A DNA stretch of 64,000 nucleotides. It comes from Polynucleobacter sp. AP-Sving-400A-A2 (GTDB lineage Bacteria; Pseudomonadota; Gammaproteobacteria; Burkholderiales; Burkholderiaceae). Location: positions 1,970,534 to 2,034,533 of the forward strand of contig NZ_CP061312.1 in assembly GCF_018688155.1 (NCBI RefSeq). Reading direction: 5' to 3'. The position numbers and the translations under genes were made by a program. Positions 32,629 through 41,093 of this stretch are shown piece by piece. Every line of letters starts with the position of its first letter. The stretch's first letter is position 1. The notes under the pieces are model-generated. The model ran no database searches, was not told the DNA's origin, and saw nothing but the letters and a program-made list of their open reading frames with translations.

Positions 32629-32658
32629 AAATATAATCTTAGCCTAGCCGGCCATAAT

Positions 32659-33225
32659 CTACCTACAATTTTTTAGCGACGCTGACTTCTTCAAGGATGC
32701 GACCTCAGCCATATACTCAAACTGTCGACGCAAAATATTTTTAATGAAGTATTCGATTACTGCTGATGGCACTAAGGAATTCGGCTCAATTTGGGCATCG
32801 TACTTAAAGGTAGTGAAATCCTTCTCGGAAAATAGCCGCCAACTTCCCTTGTAATACTTTGTGTCACCGCTAAATTGCTCAAAAAGTAATGTTTTGTTGG
32901 GGATCTCTACATACTCCAACTCAGAACGCATCTCAAATGGGATGAAGAGAATTCTTTCTTCAAGTAAGCGAGCGACCTTTACTTTATTACCAGATCTAGA
33001 AAGTACTTTTGAGTCGACCACTCCAGGCAGATTTTTAGCGCCCTCATAATCAGTAATAAATGCAAAGGCTTCACATAGGGTGATCGGCACCTCATAGCTT
33101 GCGTTCACCTGAAAGCGATCGCTAGCTCTCGTCACGGCGACTTTTAAGTCATATGCACTCGTCGACTCTTGCGCCAAGACAACGCCGCACGTTGCAATGA
33201 GAAAAAAGTAAAAGAGCTGCTTCAT
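32659..33225 (-). CDS. exported SRPBCC/START-fold protein
   Basis: 188 residues with a signal peptide (KQLFYFFLIATCGVVLAQE). The mature domain has the pattern of the COQ10/polyketide cyclase family: FQVNASYEVPITLCEAFAFITDYEG, VVDSKVLSR and LFEQFSGDTKYYKGSWR. This fold binds hydrophobic ligands; the ligand is unknown. A periplasmic place is inferred from the signal peptide. Confidence 0.75.
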   Translation of the reverse strand: MKQLFYFFLIATCGVVLAQESTSAYDLKVAVTRASDRFQVNASYEVPITLCEAFAFITDYEGAKNLPGVVDSKVLSRSGNKVKVARLLEERILFIPFEMRSELEYVEIPNKTLLFEQFSGDTKYYKGSWRLFSEKDFTTFKYDAQIEPNSLVPSAVIEYFIKNILRRQFEYMAEVASLKKSASLKNCR

Positions 33226-33253
33226 GTTGGTAGTTTAGTGATATTAAAGTGAG

Positions 33254-33769
33254 CTACTTACGCATACCATCTAGCTTTTCACTTAAAGCCTCAACAGCTT
33301 TCGTTAAAGCGAATAGCTCTTTCTCTTTTAACAGATCAATTTTTTGATGCAGAAGTTCAATCTCTAACTCCGCCTTCACGTTGACCTCAAAATCATTGCT
33401 GGCCTGTTGACGATCTATTTCTGAAAGTCGATTCTGACTCATCATGATGGCTGGAGCGGTATATGCAGCCTGAAAAGATAGCATTAAATTTAGCAAAATA
33501 AATGGGTAGGGATCCCATGCATTTGTATTATTTATTGAGTTGTAAGCAATCCAAACAAAAATACATGCACTTTGAACTAAGATGAATTTCCATGAGCCTA
33601 CCGTTTTTGCGACAACATCAGAAATTTTTTGGCCAGTCGTTAACCCTCGCGCGTAATCTTCAATATGACTAGAGATGTTGCGAGGGAAGACTTTGCGATG
33701 CTTGCGCCTATGCTCCCGAAGTGACTCTAGAATTTGTAGCTCTTCAGTGGTGGGTGTAATAGTAGTCAT
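33254..33769 (-). CDS. DUF1003 family membrane protein
   Basis: 171 residues. Two central helices (FILVQSACIFVWIAYNSI and PFILLNLMLSFQAAYTAPAI) with the family block WDPYPFILLNLMLS, APAIMMSQNRLSEIDR, then a C-terminal coiled coil. DUF1003 proteins are inner-membrane proteins of unknown function. It starts 64 bp from the HAD gene and reads in the same direction. Confidence 0.85.
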   Translation of the reverse strand: MTTITPTTEELQILESLREHRRKHRKVFPRNISSHIEDYARGLTTGQKISDVVAKTVGSWKFILVQSACIFVWIAYNSINNTNAWDPYPFILLNLMLSFQAAYTAPAIMMSQNRLSEIDRQQASNDFEVNVKAELEIELLHQKIDLLKEKELFALTKAVEALSEKLDGMRK

Positions 33770-33833
33770 AGTTCCTCGCTTTATATGACTACTTTACGCT
33801 CATCGGGAGAGCTTCAGGTTCGGCACTCTGGAA

Positions 33834-34517
33834 TTAAATTACTTCCAACACTTTGCTTAAAGAGCTGCCTTCATAGTTTGGCGTCTCACCAATTTCTTCA
33901 AAGGGATGGCCTAGGCGATTAACCCAAAATACATCAAATCCATACCACTTAGCCGCTAGCGCATCCCATGCATTGCTCGATACAAAGAGAACTTCTTCCC
34001 TCATTACAGGAAATGCTTTTAATAAAAGTTCATATGCTTGAGGATCTGTTTTAAATAGACGCACATCCTCAATCGTCACCACTTTATCTAAATAGGGCTT
34101 TAAGCCATTACTATCTACAACAGTCGCGAGCATCTCTCTGCTGCCATTAGATAATATGGCTGTAGATAAACCTTTTTCTTTAATAGTTTTTAGAACGTTC
34201 AGACTATCCTCAAAACTAGTTAACTTGGCATATTGATCCATCAGTCGCTTCTCGTATGCTGGCGTGAGATTCAGATTCATCCGCTTACAGACATAACGCA
34301 ATGAACGAATTGTCAATTCCCAGAATGGAAGGTAGTGCTTACTGCCATTGGGATTGGGATCACTCATTGTTACTAGGCGCGTGTATTCAATTTGGCGATC
34401 TCGCCACATCAAAGCAAATGCCTGGCCATGACCTGGAAATAGTTCTTCTGCCAACTGACCCATGGAGTAAACATCAAACAGTGTTCCATAAGCATCAAAG
34501 GCGATTAGCTTGTACAT
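33834..34517 (-). CDS. haloacid dehalogenase type II-like hydrolase
   Basis: 227 residues of the HAD superfamily, L-2-haloacid dehalogenase subgroup. The nucleophile Asp is in FDAYGTLFDVYS, motif II in LSNGSREML, Lys in LFKTDPQAYE, and the acidic motif in VSSNAWDALAAKWYGF. These residues match the 2-haloacid dehalogenases. Its true substrate, halogenated or not, is not fixed by the motifs. The gene begins about 95 bp from the IS element. Confidence 0.85.
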   Translation of the reverse strand: MYKLIAFDAYGTLFDVYSMGQLAEELFPGHGQAFALMWRDRQIEYTRLVTMSDPNPNGSKHYLPFWELTIRSLRYVCKRMNLNLTPAYEKRLMDQYAKLTSFEDSLNVLKTIKEKGLSTAILSNGSREMLATVVDSNGLKPYLDKVVTIEDVRLFKTDPQAYELLLKAFPVMREEVLFVSSNAWDALAAKWYGFDVFWVNRLGHPFEEIGETPNYEGSSLSKVLEVI

Positions 34518-34598
34518 AATTTGTCCTGTATTTTTATTATGAATATCTATTGTCGTTTAAAAAAAGATCCCTGAGTTACTGCATTAAACTCATAAATG

Positions 34599-34613
34599 AA
34601 AAAACCACCCGGA
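34599..34613. terminator. left arm of a terminator split by the IS, with target duplication
   Basis: AAAAAACCACC at 34599-34609 followed by CGGA at 34610-34613. The same CGGA, then GGTGGTTT and a T-run, lie on the other side of the IS. Without the element the sequence would read AAACCACC-CGGA-GGTGGTTT, an 8-bp stem with a 4-nt loop. Confidence 0.8.
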
Positions 34614-34637
34614 TGAACTGACCCCCAAAAGTTGGAC
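34614..34637. repeat. IS left inverted repeat
   Basis: Begins TGAACTGACCCCCA and ends AGTTGGAC; 22 of 24 positions match the right end in reverse complement. Confidence 0.9.
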
Positions 34638-34666
34638 GCTATGTCCAACCAAGGGGGTTTTGTTTT

Positions 34667-35179
34667 ATGAGCAAGTACAGCAAGCAGTTCAAGCTAAAGG
34701 TGGTTAAAGAGTTTCTAAAGTCAGGCGGTCTTAAGCGGGTAGGTCACTTATTTGAGATTAGTCACTCAGATGTCCGCAAATGGACTTTGGCCTATCAAGC
34801 ACATGGCCATAGCGGTCTCAATCCCAGCTACCAACGCCATTCCCCAGAGTTCAAAGTCCAAGTTCTGCGGTACATGGCTGTGCATCAGATATCAGCTAGG
34901 CCAGCTGCCGCCCACTTTGGGGTTGGTAGTATGACTACGATTTTGCAATGGCAAAAACTCTACAATGAAGGCGGTATTACAGCCCTTGCCAATCGACAGA
35001 GAGGACAACCGCCTATGTCCCAATTTAATATCAAAGCATTACTCAAAAAGCCTATCTCGGAGCTCACGCCGGTAGAGTTGCGAAGACGTTTGGAGTACGC
35101 CGAAGCACAGGCTGCCTACCTAAAAAAGTTAGAAGCCTTAGCTCAGAGCAAAGCAATAAAAGAGAACAAGCCCAAGTAA
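34667..35179 (+). CDS. IS3-family transposase OrfA
   Basis: 170 residues with two helix-turn-helix units (SKQFKLKVVKEFLKSGG and RHLFEISHSDVRKW-like; PEFKVQVLRYMAVHQIS and ARPAAAHFGVGSMTTI) and a leucine-zipper-like C-terminus. It binds the IS ends. The slippery A-AAA-AAG sits at 35122-35128, in the OrfA frame as A AAA AAG, where a -1 shift yields OrfAB. Intact. Confidence 0.9.
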   Translation: MSKYSKQFKLKVVKEFLKSGGLKRVGHLFEISHSDVRKWTLAYQAHGHSGLNPSYQRHSPEFKVQVLRYMAVHQISARPAAAHFGVGSMTTILQWQKLYNEGGITALANRQRGQPPMSQFNIKALLKKPISELTPVELRRRLEYAEAQAAYLKKLEALAQSKAIKENKPK

Positions 35180-36024
35180 TTACTGAGCTAAGGCCGTATT
35201 ACCGTTTACCAGACTTACTACTCATCGCCAAGATGGCTAAAAGCGTTTACTACTACTGGCGAGCAGCCAGTAGTAATCATGAGCCTGATCCTTATGAGTT
35301 GGCTAAAGATCGTATTACCCAGATCTTTAATGCCCACTAGGGCCGTTATGGCTATCGGCGGGTGCATTTAGAGCTGCGCAATCAACAGCAATATTTAAAC
35401 CACAAGACCGTACAAAAGCTCATGGGGCAGCTAGGACTGAAATCCCTTGTGAGGCCTAAGCGATACCAGTCCTTTAAGGGGAATATTGGTAAAGCGGCTC
35501 CCAATTTATTGGAGCGTAACTTTGGAGCAAGCAAACCTAATGAGAAGTGGGTCACCGATGTCACTGAGTTCAATATCAAGGGTGAGCGAGTCTATTTATC
35601 GCCGATCTTAGACCTTTATAACCAAGAGATCGTCTCCTATGAGATTGCTGATCGGCCACAGATTAGCTCAGTCATACAAATGCTCCAAAAGGCTTTTAAG
35701 CAACTAAAACCAAAAGATAAGCCCATCTTGCACTCAGACCAGGGCTGGCAATACCAGATGGGGCTTTATCAACAGGCCCTGCACCAGCAGGGTATTACTC
35801 AAAGCATGTCTAGAAAAGGTAATTGCTTGGATAACGCAGTCATGGAGAACTGGTTTGGGATTATGAAAACCGAGTTCTTCTATCAAAAGAAGTTTGACGA
35901 TGTCGGGTCATTTAAAACAGAGCTTAAGGAATATATCCACTACTAAAACCATGATCGAATCAAGCAAAAACTAAAGGGATTGAGCCCGGTGCAATACCGA
36001 ACTCAATCCCTCGTGCTAACCTAA
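35128..36024 (+). pseudogene. IS3-family transposase OrfB with two in-frame stops
   Basis: The rve/DDE integrase frame, entered by -1 frameshift from OrfA. Catalytic Asp in VTDVTEFN, second Asp in LHSDQGWQY and Glu in VMENWFGIMKTEFF, with exactly 35 residues between the last two (DD35E). A TAG at 35338-35340 sits just before GRYGYRRV, and a TAA at 35944-35946 replaces the second Tyr of the usual HYYNHDRIK block. The frame otherwise continues to 36024. Both are single-base changes in an undamaged frame, so inactivation is recent. Confidence 0.88.
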
Positions 36025-36031
36025 CTAAACT

Positions 36032-36055
36032 GTCCAACTACTGGGGGTCAGTTCA
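36032..36055. repeat. IS right inverted repeat
   Basis: Reads GTCCAACT...GTCAGTTCA on the + strand, the inverted partner of the left end. Confidence 0.9.
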
Positions 36056-36077
36056 CGGAGGTGGTTTCTCTTTTTTT
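36056..36077. terminator. right arm of the split terminator
   Basis: Second copy of CGGA (36056-36059), then GGTGGTTT and CTC followed by a run of seven T. It is the partner of the arm at 34599. The uninterrupted hairpin would have ended the sodC transcript coming from the right. Confidence 0.8.
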
Positions 36078-36101
36078 GCTAGCCTGGAGCTAGAGTCAAT
36101 C

Positions 36102-36626
36102 CTACTTAATCAATCCGCACGCAATTCTGGGGCCTGAGTTGCCCGCTGGTTGTGATTTGTAATCATCTGGATCACGATGCACAACAACAGATTTTCCTAA
36201 AATACCAGTTGACCCATTATTCACAGTAAAGCCACTTAGCTTTGCAGAGTAAGTAGCATTGCCATTGGCATCTGATTTGATGTTTGGCATGTCTCCAGCA
36301 TGATTGGCACCACTTCCGGGCATTCCATGCGCTTTTGTATCTGGATTAAAGTGGCCACCTGCGCTCATAGCATCAGGGGCGGAGCAATCTCCTTTTTCAT
36401 GAACATGAAACCCTTGCTCAGCATTTGGTTTTAGTCCGGTAAAGTTTCCGGTTACCAAAACATCATGCCCTTGCCATACAAAATTTACTGTGCCTTTTGT
36501 ATTTGAGCCGGAGCGCGAATCTAAGCTAGCGGACGCTTTTTGACCGGTACCTTGCTCCATTGACTGACAGGCTGCCAGCAACAAAACTGACGCGGCGCCA
36601 GCTAATAGAGAAATTTTTTTAATCAT
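36102..36626 (-). CDS. sodC: Cu/Zn superoxide dismutase, lipoprotein
   Basis: 174 residues with a lipobox LAAC in an N-terminal signal, so membrane-anchored on the periplasmic side. Metal ligands are visible in GFHVHEKGDCSAPDAMSAGGHFNP, HAGDMPNI with the zinc Asp, and SVVVHRDPDD; GPRIACG gives the second disulfide Cys. Removes superoxide in the periplasm. Its original terminator has been split by the IS about 40 bp downstream. Confidence 0.93.
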   Translation of the reverse strand: MIKKISLLAGAASVLLLAACQSMEQGTGQKASASLDSRSGSNTKGTVNFVWQGHDVLVTGNFTGLKPNAEQGFHVHEKGDCSAPDAMSAGGHFNPDTKAHGMPGSGANHAGDMPNIKSDANGNATYSAKLSGFTVNNGSTGILGKSVVVHRDPDDYKSQPAGNSGPRIACGLIK

Positions 36627-36751
36627 GGTTTGCCTCTTTTTGTTTATATAAACTCAGAATAGATCTTGTGGTGACACTCTTCAACTAAAACAAAAACCTT
36701 ACTAGTAGTAGTCTTATTGACTTACCCTGCCCGAAGGCATGAATTCAAATG

Positions 36752-36772
36752 AAAAACCACCCGCAGGTGGCT
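36752..36772 (-). terminator. terminator of the COG4315 lipoprotein gene
   Basis: On the - strand a CCACC-TGCG-GGTGG stem is followed by TTTTTC. It lies 60 bp beyond the stop of the gene at 36833. The remaining gap up to sodC (36627-36750) shows no further feature. Confidence 0.75.
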
Positions 36773-36832
36773 ATTCATAGGAGCCAAGAACAAAGTCGGC
36801 TAGTGCCAGCCATGCCTTAGGCTAAAACTTTT

Positions 36833-37228
36833 TTACATCTTAATAATGCGCCAAGCACCTTCTGAGCGACCATCACCCGTTTTATCACCTGGCTTGACAT
36901 CTTTTGCATAGAAATACAAAGGCATGCCGTTAAACGCTAGCTGCTTTTTGCCATCATCGCGGGTAATCACTGAATAAGCACTAGAAACAGCCGGGCTACC
37001 TTCCACCAACAGTGGCGGCCAATTACTCGCGCACATACCATTGCAAACTGACTTGCCTGAACCACCAACATCCTTGCTAAAGGTATACAAGGTCATACTA
37101 TTATTTCCAGCCAACACACCATCGTTAGCCTTAGTAAATGGCGCCAACGCTACTCCGGTCATTGACGCACAGGCTGCCAAAGTAGCTGTAGCCACCAATG
37201 CAATTAATGCACTTTTTATACGGTTCAT
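36833..37228 (-). CDS. secreted COG4315-type repeat lipoprotein
   Basis: 131 residues. Signal peptide with lipobox LAAC, then the family pattern MTLYTFSKDVGGSGKSVCNGMCASNWPPLL and GMPLYFYAKDVKPGDKTGDG, i.e. two copies of the short repeat with conserved Cys-x-Cys, Trp-Pro. Function unknown. The frame is open to 37321, but AAGGAG stands 8 bp before the ATG at 37228, which starts the signal peptide. Confidence 0.85.
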   Translation of the reverse strand: MNRIKSALIALVATATLAACASMTGVALAPFTKANDGVLAGNNSMTLYTFSKDVGGSGKSVCNGMCASNWPPLLVEGSPAVSSAYSVITRDDGKKQLAFNGMPLYFYAKDVKPGDKTGDGRSEGAWRIIKM

Positions 37229-37338
37229 ATTCACTCCTTTTTGGTTGATTTGACACTTTAACCCTAATTTTGGCCTCTCGCTTTGAATCAGATTGACTGG
37301 CAATTGCATAGATAAAAACAAGCTAAAGATGTTTATAT

Positions 37339-37941
37339 TCAGAAATGGTTTTCGATAATCATTTCTGTCTTAGGTATAAATCCTGGTTTTGGCCAAGCTG
37401 GCTTTATCCCTTTACCAATTACTAGCATGGCGGCAATTGCATAGTCTTTTGGTAAACGAATCAACTCTGCAACCTTGTCAAAATCAAAACCTACCATTGG
37501 GCAAGAGTCATAACCCATTGCTTTAGCAGAAAGCATCATCGTTTGAAGCATGATCCCCGCAGAACGCATTGCCTCATCTCTCTGTAATTGCTCTTTGCCA
37601 GAGTAGAAAGGATGAATCCAGGGCACCAATATATCTTGAGCTTCCTTGGGTGCATTTACCCAGTATCTCGCAGGATCCTTTTCCCAAGCCTTGATATCGA
37701 CAGTCACTACAAACAGTAAAGATGCTTCGGTGACTTGAGCCTGATCGTAAGCAGCCTCTCTTAACTTCGCTCTCAGAGCTTTATCAGTAACATTAACCAA
37801 ACGCCAGTGCTGGATATTAAAAGATGATGGGGCCTGCGTAGCTAATTCGAGTAGCTGCTCTGTCTCTTGCTGAGTCAATTGATGATTAGGATCGAAAGAC
37901 TTTACGGCCCTGCGCTCGCGAATTGCGTCAAATGTATTCAT
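37339..37941 (-). CDS. nitroreductase family protein
   Basis: 200 residues, FMN-dependent NAD(P)H oxidoreductase fold. FMN-binding arginines in IRERRAVKSFDP, the QAPSSFNIQHWRLV segment, and the late GYDSCPMVGFDF are characteristic. Substrate unknown. Lies next to sodC and dps, in a group with an oxidative-stress flavour; no shared promoter is apparent. Confidence 0.87.
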   Translation of the reverse strand: MNTFDAIRERRAVKSFDPNHQLTQQETEQLLELATQAPSSFNIQHWRLVNVTDKALRAKLREAAYDQAQVTEASLLFVVTVDIKAWEKDPARYWVNAPKEAQDILVPWIHPFYSGKEQLQRDEAMRSAGIMLQTMMLSAKAMGYDSCPMVGFDFDKVAELIRLPKDYAIAAMLVIGKGIKPAWPKPGFIPKTEMIIENHF

Positions 37942-38106
37942 AGTTTCCTTTTTTGGTTAAATCGAAGCTAAGAGATTCTAGACGCACCTCTTTGGTATTT
38001 TACGAATTATTATTACGCCAAGAACACCATATCTTTTAACCATAAAATGGCGCATGATAGCTTAATCAATTGATAACGAGATTCATCTAAGAAGCAGGGA
38101 CAAAAA

Positions 38107-38583
38107 ATGAGTACAAAAATAGATATTGGCATTAGCGAAAAAGATCGAAAAGCAATTGCAAATGGGTTATCAGGCCTCTTGGCAGATAGTTACTCTTTAT
38201 ATTTGATGACCCACAATTTTCATTGGAATGTCAAGGGCCCGATGTTTAACACCCTTCACACCATGTTCATGGCTCAATACACAGAGCAATGGGCGGCACT
38301 TGATTTAATAGCAGAACGAATAAGGGCTCTTGGAGAGCCAGCACCAGGCACTTATAAAGAGTTTTCAAGATTAACCTCGATTAAAGAGATTGAGGGAACT
38401 CCCAAGGCAATGGATATGGTTAGGCATCTTGTAAAAGCTCAAGAAGCAACAGCAAAAACCGCTCGCAAACTATTTCCCTTGGTTGAAAAAGCCAATGACC
38501 AACCTACCGCTGATCTGCTCACCCAACGACAAGATATCCATGAGAAAACTGCTTGGATGCTGAGAAGCCTATTAGAGGAGTAA
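38107..38583 (+). CDS. dps: Dps-type ferritin-like DNA-protection protein
   Basis: 158 residues. The ferroxidase ligands are in [17 protein letters not shown] and [24 protein letters not shown], as in the Dps family. It stores iron and protects DNA under oxidative stress or starvation. It is the only + strand gene between 36.1 and 42.8 kb and marks the left boundary of the tRNA-fragment region. Confidence 0.92.
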   Translation: MSTKIDIGISEKDRKAIANGLSGLLADSYSLYLMTHNFHWNVKGPMFNTLHTMFMAQYTEQWAALDLIAERIRALGEPAPGTYKEFSRLTSIKEIEGTPKAMDMVRHLVKAQEATAKTARKLFPLVEKANDQPTADLLTQRQDIHEKTAWMLRSLLEE

Positions 38584-38597
38584 ATCCCTTCAGCATT

Positions 38598-38657
38598 GCT
38601 CTAAATGACACCACTAACTCAGGGATGTCTAATTGATTTTCTTTTTAAATGACAGCT
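38598..38657. repeat. repeat R2, copy 1
   Basis: Contains, in order, GCTCTAAATGACACC, CAGGGATGTCTAATT (38620-38634) and TTTTTAAATGACAGCTC. The same blocks in the same order occur at 40964-41029. It lies about 90 bp to the left of tRNA fragment A. Confidence 0.5.
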
Positions 38658-38710
38658 CGTGATGGGCGCATCCGAAACTAATGGCGCCTTGCCCTGCCAA
38701 GCTCTAAAAG

Positions 38711-38735
38711 AAAATAGCCCAATAAGTGGGCTATT
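38711..38735 (-). terminator. terminator attached to tRNA fragment A
   Basis: 9-bp stem AATAGCCCA / TGGGCTATT with a 5-nt loop; on the - strand it is followed by TTTCTTTT. It is positioned to stop transcription of the CBS-domain gene. Confidence 0.8.
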
Positions 38736-38743
38736 GAGATTCT

Positions 38744-38780
38744 TGGTGGCTCGGGGTGGAATCGACCAGGGCCCGAGGAA
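38744..38780 (-). repeat. tRNA-Phe 3' fragment A (degenerate)
   Basis: Reads TGGTGGCTCGGGGTGGAATC on +, i.e. the CCA end, acceptor 3' strand and T-arm of tRNA-Phe with two substitutions and one deletion at the T-loop. Beyond the T-loop it carries CCAGGGCCCGAGGA, shared in kind with fragments B and C but not with the tRNA. Confidence 0.8.
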
Positions 38781-38796
38781 TTCACCATTTTAAATG

Positions 38797-39234
38797 CTAA
38801 ACACCGTGGCCATTAATATAAGTTTCTAGAAACTTAATCTGACTACCTTGATTTTCAATAATACTTTTTACTAAATCTCCAACGGAAATCACTCCAACCA
38901 CTTTAGATTCGTGTAGCACAGGCAAGTGTCTGATGTGCTTGTGAACCATGATTGCCATACACTCCTCTAGTGAGTTAGAAAGCGTTACGGTAAGTGGTTT
39001 TGCTGTCATTATTTTTGAGACGGCCACTTGTTTTGGATTGTTATTAGGTAACAGCACTTTTATAGCGCAATCTCCCTGTGACACAATCCCCGCCAAAACT
39101 CCGTCATCGATAACTAAAATGGCTCTTACTCGATGCTCGCGCATCAGCAACAAGACATTTTCTACGGTATCAGATGATCTTACAGAAAAAATGGTGTTCG
39201 ATTTTTTCTCAATAACTTGCTTTACTGTTGTCAT
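38797..39234 (-). CDS. CBS-domain pair protein
   Basis: 145 residues made of two CBS domains (VENVLLLMREHRVRAILVID and LEECMAIMVHKHIRHLPVLH), ending VVGVISVGDLVKSIIENQ. Such proteins sense adenine nucleotides; the partner is unknown. It is the sole gene between tRNA-Phe fragments A and B and stops 53 bp from the CCA end of fragment A. The 157-bp gap upstream of it shows nothing recognisable beyond fragment B and its terminator. Confidence 0.88.
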   Translation of the reverse strand: MTTVKQVIEKKSNTIFSVRSSDTVENVLLLMREHRVRAILVIDDGVLAGIVSQGDCAIKVLLPNNNPKQVAVSKIMTAKPLTVTLSNSLEECMAIMVHKHIRHLPVLHESKVVGVISVGDLVKSIIENQGSQIKFLETYINGHGV

Positions 39235-39356
39235 AAGAGTCTACCTAATGAATTGAAGTTTAACCGTGATCGCTGCTTAATTATTTTTTATTCAAGTGTG
39301 ATAATTATATTCTGTGGTGCCACCATATTCAAAACACGATTATTAAGTTGACTTAA

Positions 39357-39383
39357 ATAAAATGGCCCAATAAGTGGGCCATG
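39357..39383 (-). terminator. terminator attached to tRNA fragment B
   Basis: 8-bp stem ATGGCCCA / TGGGCCAT with loop ATAAG; the - strand continues TTTTATTT. It is nearly the same hairpin as at fragment A. Confidence 0.82.
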
Positions 39384-39391
39384 GTTATTCT

Positions 39392-39420
39392 TGGTGGCCC
39401 GGGGCGGAATCGACTAGGCT
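39392..39420 (-). repeat. tRNA-Phe 3' fragment B
   Basis: Begins TGGTGGCCCGGGGCGGAATC, identical to the tRNA-Phe 3' end up to the T-loop, then loses one A and continues ACTAGGCTCGAGG. Confidence 0.85.
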
Positions 39421-39437
39421 CGAGGGTGCTGACTCTA

Positions 39438-40889
39438 TCATGTGACTGCTAAGGGTAATTCAATTACAAACTTAGCGCCACCGCCATCAGCATCTTCAAA
39501 ATGGATCGAACCGCTATATCTAGTGACAATATGCTTACAAAGCCATAGCCCTAGGCCCATTCCGGTCTGCTTGGTTGTACTCAAGAGCTCAAAAAGCTGG
39601 GATTTGAATTCAACAGGTACGCCAATTCCATTATCGGAAACTGTGAGCCGCACTAACTGTCCAGCCTTAATTGCTTGAATAGTGATACGACGCTGGAGGG
39701 TCCCTGCATTAGCCAAAGCCTGTGTAGCGTTGTTCACTAAATTCAATATCACCTGCTCTATCTCTGCTGGATTAACCTTAATCACCAACCCATCGTCAAC
39801 TCTTAGCTGAATTTGAATATTCTTAGACTTTAGCTCTGGCTTAACAATGTCTAATACTTTTGCTATCAAATCACCCAGTTGAACCTCTTGAGCATTGGAT
39901 TCACCTTCTGTAAATATTGACCTGAGGGATTTAACAATCGTAGCGGCCCTCTTGTTGTCGTGCTCAAGAGAATCCAAGACTTCTTTACCTAACGCTAGAT
40001 TGAGCACCCCTTTTTCTAGCTTCATCTTGAGAAACTGAATATTAAGGCTTGAGGCTCCAAGGGGCTGATTCAGTTCATGAGCAATTGATGCCGATAGAGC
40101 GCCAGTAGCCGCAGTCTTATTCGCCTTCATCAGGCCATAGATGAGTCGCTCTTTTTCTTTTAAGAGCTCGGTAATTTTTTCATTTTCTTCTTTGGTACTC
40201 TTTAAGGCGTTGGCGATTTCATTTTCTTTTTTTATCTGCTTTTCTAAATAAAAACTGCCAAGAGCTACATAGATCAATATCGTACTACCGTATCCTATCC
40301 ATAAAAGAGTTAGGGCTAGAGCATCTTGAGCATATAAAAAGAAATTGATTTGGGTGCTTCCAATCAATACCCAAAGAGTTCTACAAGTTTCTCCAAGCAA
40401 AGTAAACGTTGTTAAAAAAATTAGCCACTTCACTACTATCGCTCGCTCTACTTTGTAATACTTTATCAACTCCCATATTTGCCATACCAAAAATAACTCT
40501 TGAGTAATTGTTATTAAGGCCACCCGATGCTTAAAGGTTTCTGGCATTACCCTCAAGTAGTTATAGAAAAAGAAAATAAATACTGGAATGAGCCATAAAA
40601 GTACAGTTTGAATTTTATTAAATGGGCGTTTATTCCAAGAGCGGTATAAAAATATGAGCAGAAAAACCGAAACAATAAATGTGGTGTTTGCTATTGTGAG
40701 AAAAAACTTATGCGTCCACAAGGCAGTGCCAAAGCTTAATGAGGATAAGGAAAATAAGCCTACGCTTAACGGCCAATAGATGCTGAATCCACTCACCCGA
40801 TTGGCTCGGCATTGAAATAGGGCACTTAAGAACAGTCCTAGACCAATTAGCGAAAAAACAATAAAAAAGATTTGGTTGGCTATTTCCAT
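39438..40889 (-). CDS. orphan membrane sensor histidine kinase
   Basis: 483 residues. About seven hydrophobic helices fill residues 1-220, followed by a coiled coil (KSTKEENEKITELLKEKERL) and a HisKA-HATPase kinase core: phospho-acceptor His in SIAHELNQPLGASS near residue 271, N box LNLVNNATQAL, G1 VSDNGIGVP and G2 TGMGLGLWLCKHIV. The HELNQPLGA form belongs to the HWE/NtrB-like class seen in DctB/FixL. No response regulator accompanies it. It is the only gene between tRNA fragments B and C, stopping 46 bp from the CCA end of B. Confidence 0.9.
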   Translation of the reverse strand: MEIANQIFFIVFSLIGLGLFLSALFQCRANRVSGFSIYWPLSVGLFSLSSLSFGTALWTHKFFLTIANTTFIVSVFLLIFLYRSWNKRPFNKIQTVLLWLIPVFIFFFYNYLRVMPETFKHRVALITITQELFLVWQIWELIKYYKVERAIVVKWLIFLTTFTLLGETCRTLWVLIGSTQINFFLYAQDALALTLLWIGYGSTILIYVALGSFYLEKQIKKENEIANALKSTKEENEKITELLKEKERLIYGLMKANKTAATGALSASIAHELNQPLGASSLNIQFLKMKLEKGVLNLALGKEVLDSLEHDNKRAATIVKSLRSIFTEGESNAQEVQLGDLIAKVLDIVKPELKSKNIQIQLRVDDGLVIKVNPAEIEQVILNLVNNATQALANAGTLQRRITIQAIKAGQLVRLTVSDNGIGVPVEFKSQLFELLSTTKQTGMGLGLWLCKHIVTRYSGSIHFEDADGGGAKFVIELPLAVT

Positions 40890-40963
40890 ATTCTAAATAG
40901 TACTAAAGATGATTAATAATGTCGCTTTAAATGACATCGCAAGCACTGACCTTAGATCAGCGT

Positions 40964-41029
40964 CGCTTAAATCGACGCAGGACCAGCGCAGGGATGTTTA
41001 ATTTACGTGTCCTTTTAAAGGGCAGCTCT
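40964..41029. repeat. repeat R2, copy 2
   Basis: Blocks GCTTAAATCGACGC, CAGGGATGTTTAATT (40989-41003) and CTTTTAAAGGGCAGCTC in the same order as copy 1. The first part also forms the hairpin GCGTCG-CTTAAAT-CGACGC at 40960-40978. It sits in the 5' region of the histidine kinase gene. Confidence 0.5.
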
Positions 41030-41093
41030 AGTCAAAGGGGATTTGATTGGTAAAGGTGTAAACCATGTGTCCGGTAAGGGCCCTGAGAATTCT

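Larger units (their letters stand above)
34614..36055 (+). mobile_element. IS3-family (IS150-type) insertion sequence
   Basis: A 1442-bp element with 24-bp terminal inverted repeats that differ at 2 positions, a CGGA target duplication on both sides, and the two overlapping frames orfA and orfB joined by an A6G slippery site. The DDE motifs of orfB are in place. Just inside the left end is a GC-rich hairpin (34622-34657) ending in TTTT that may stop incoming transcription. OrfB carries two nonsense codons, so this copy is probably not autonomous. Confidence 0.93.
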
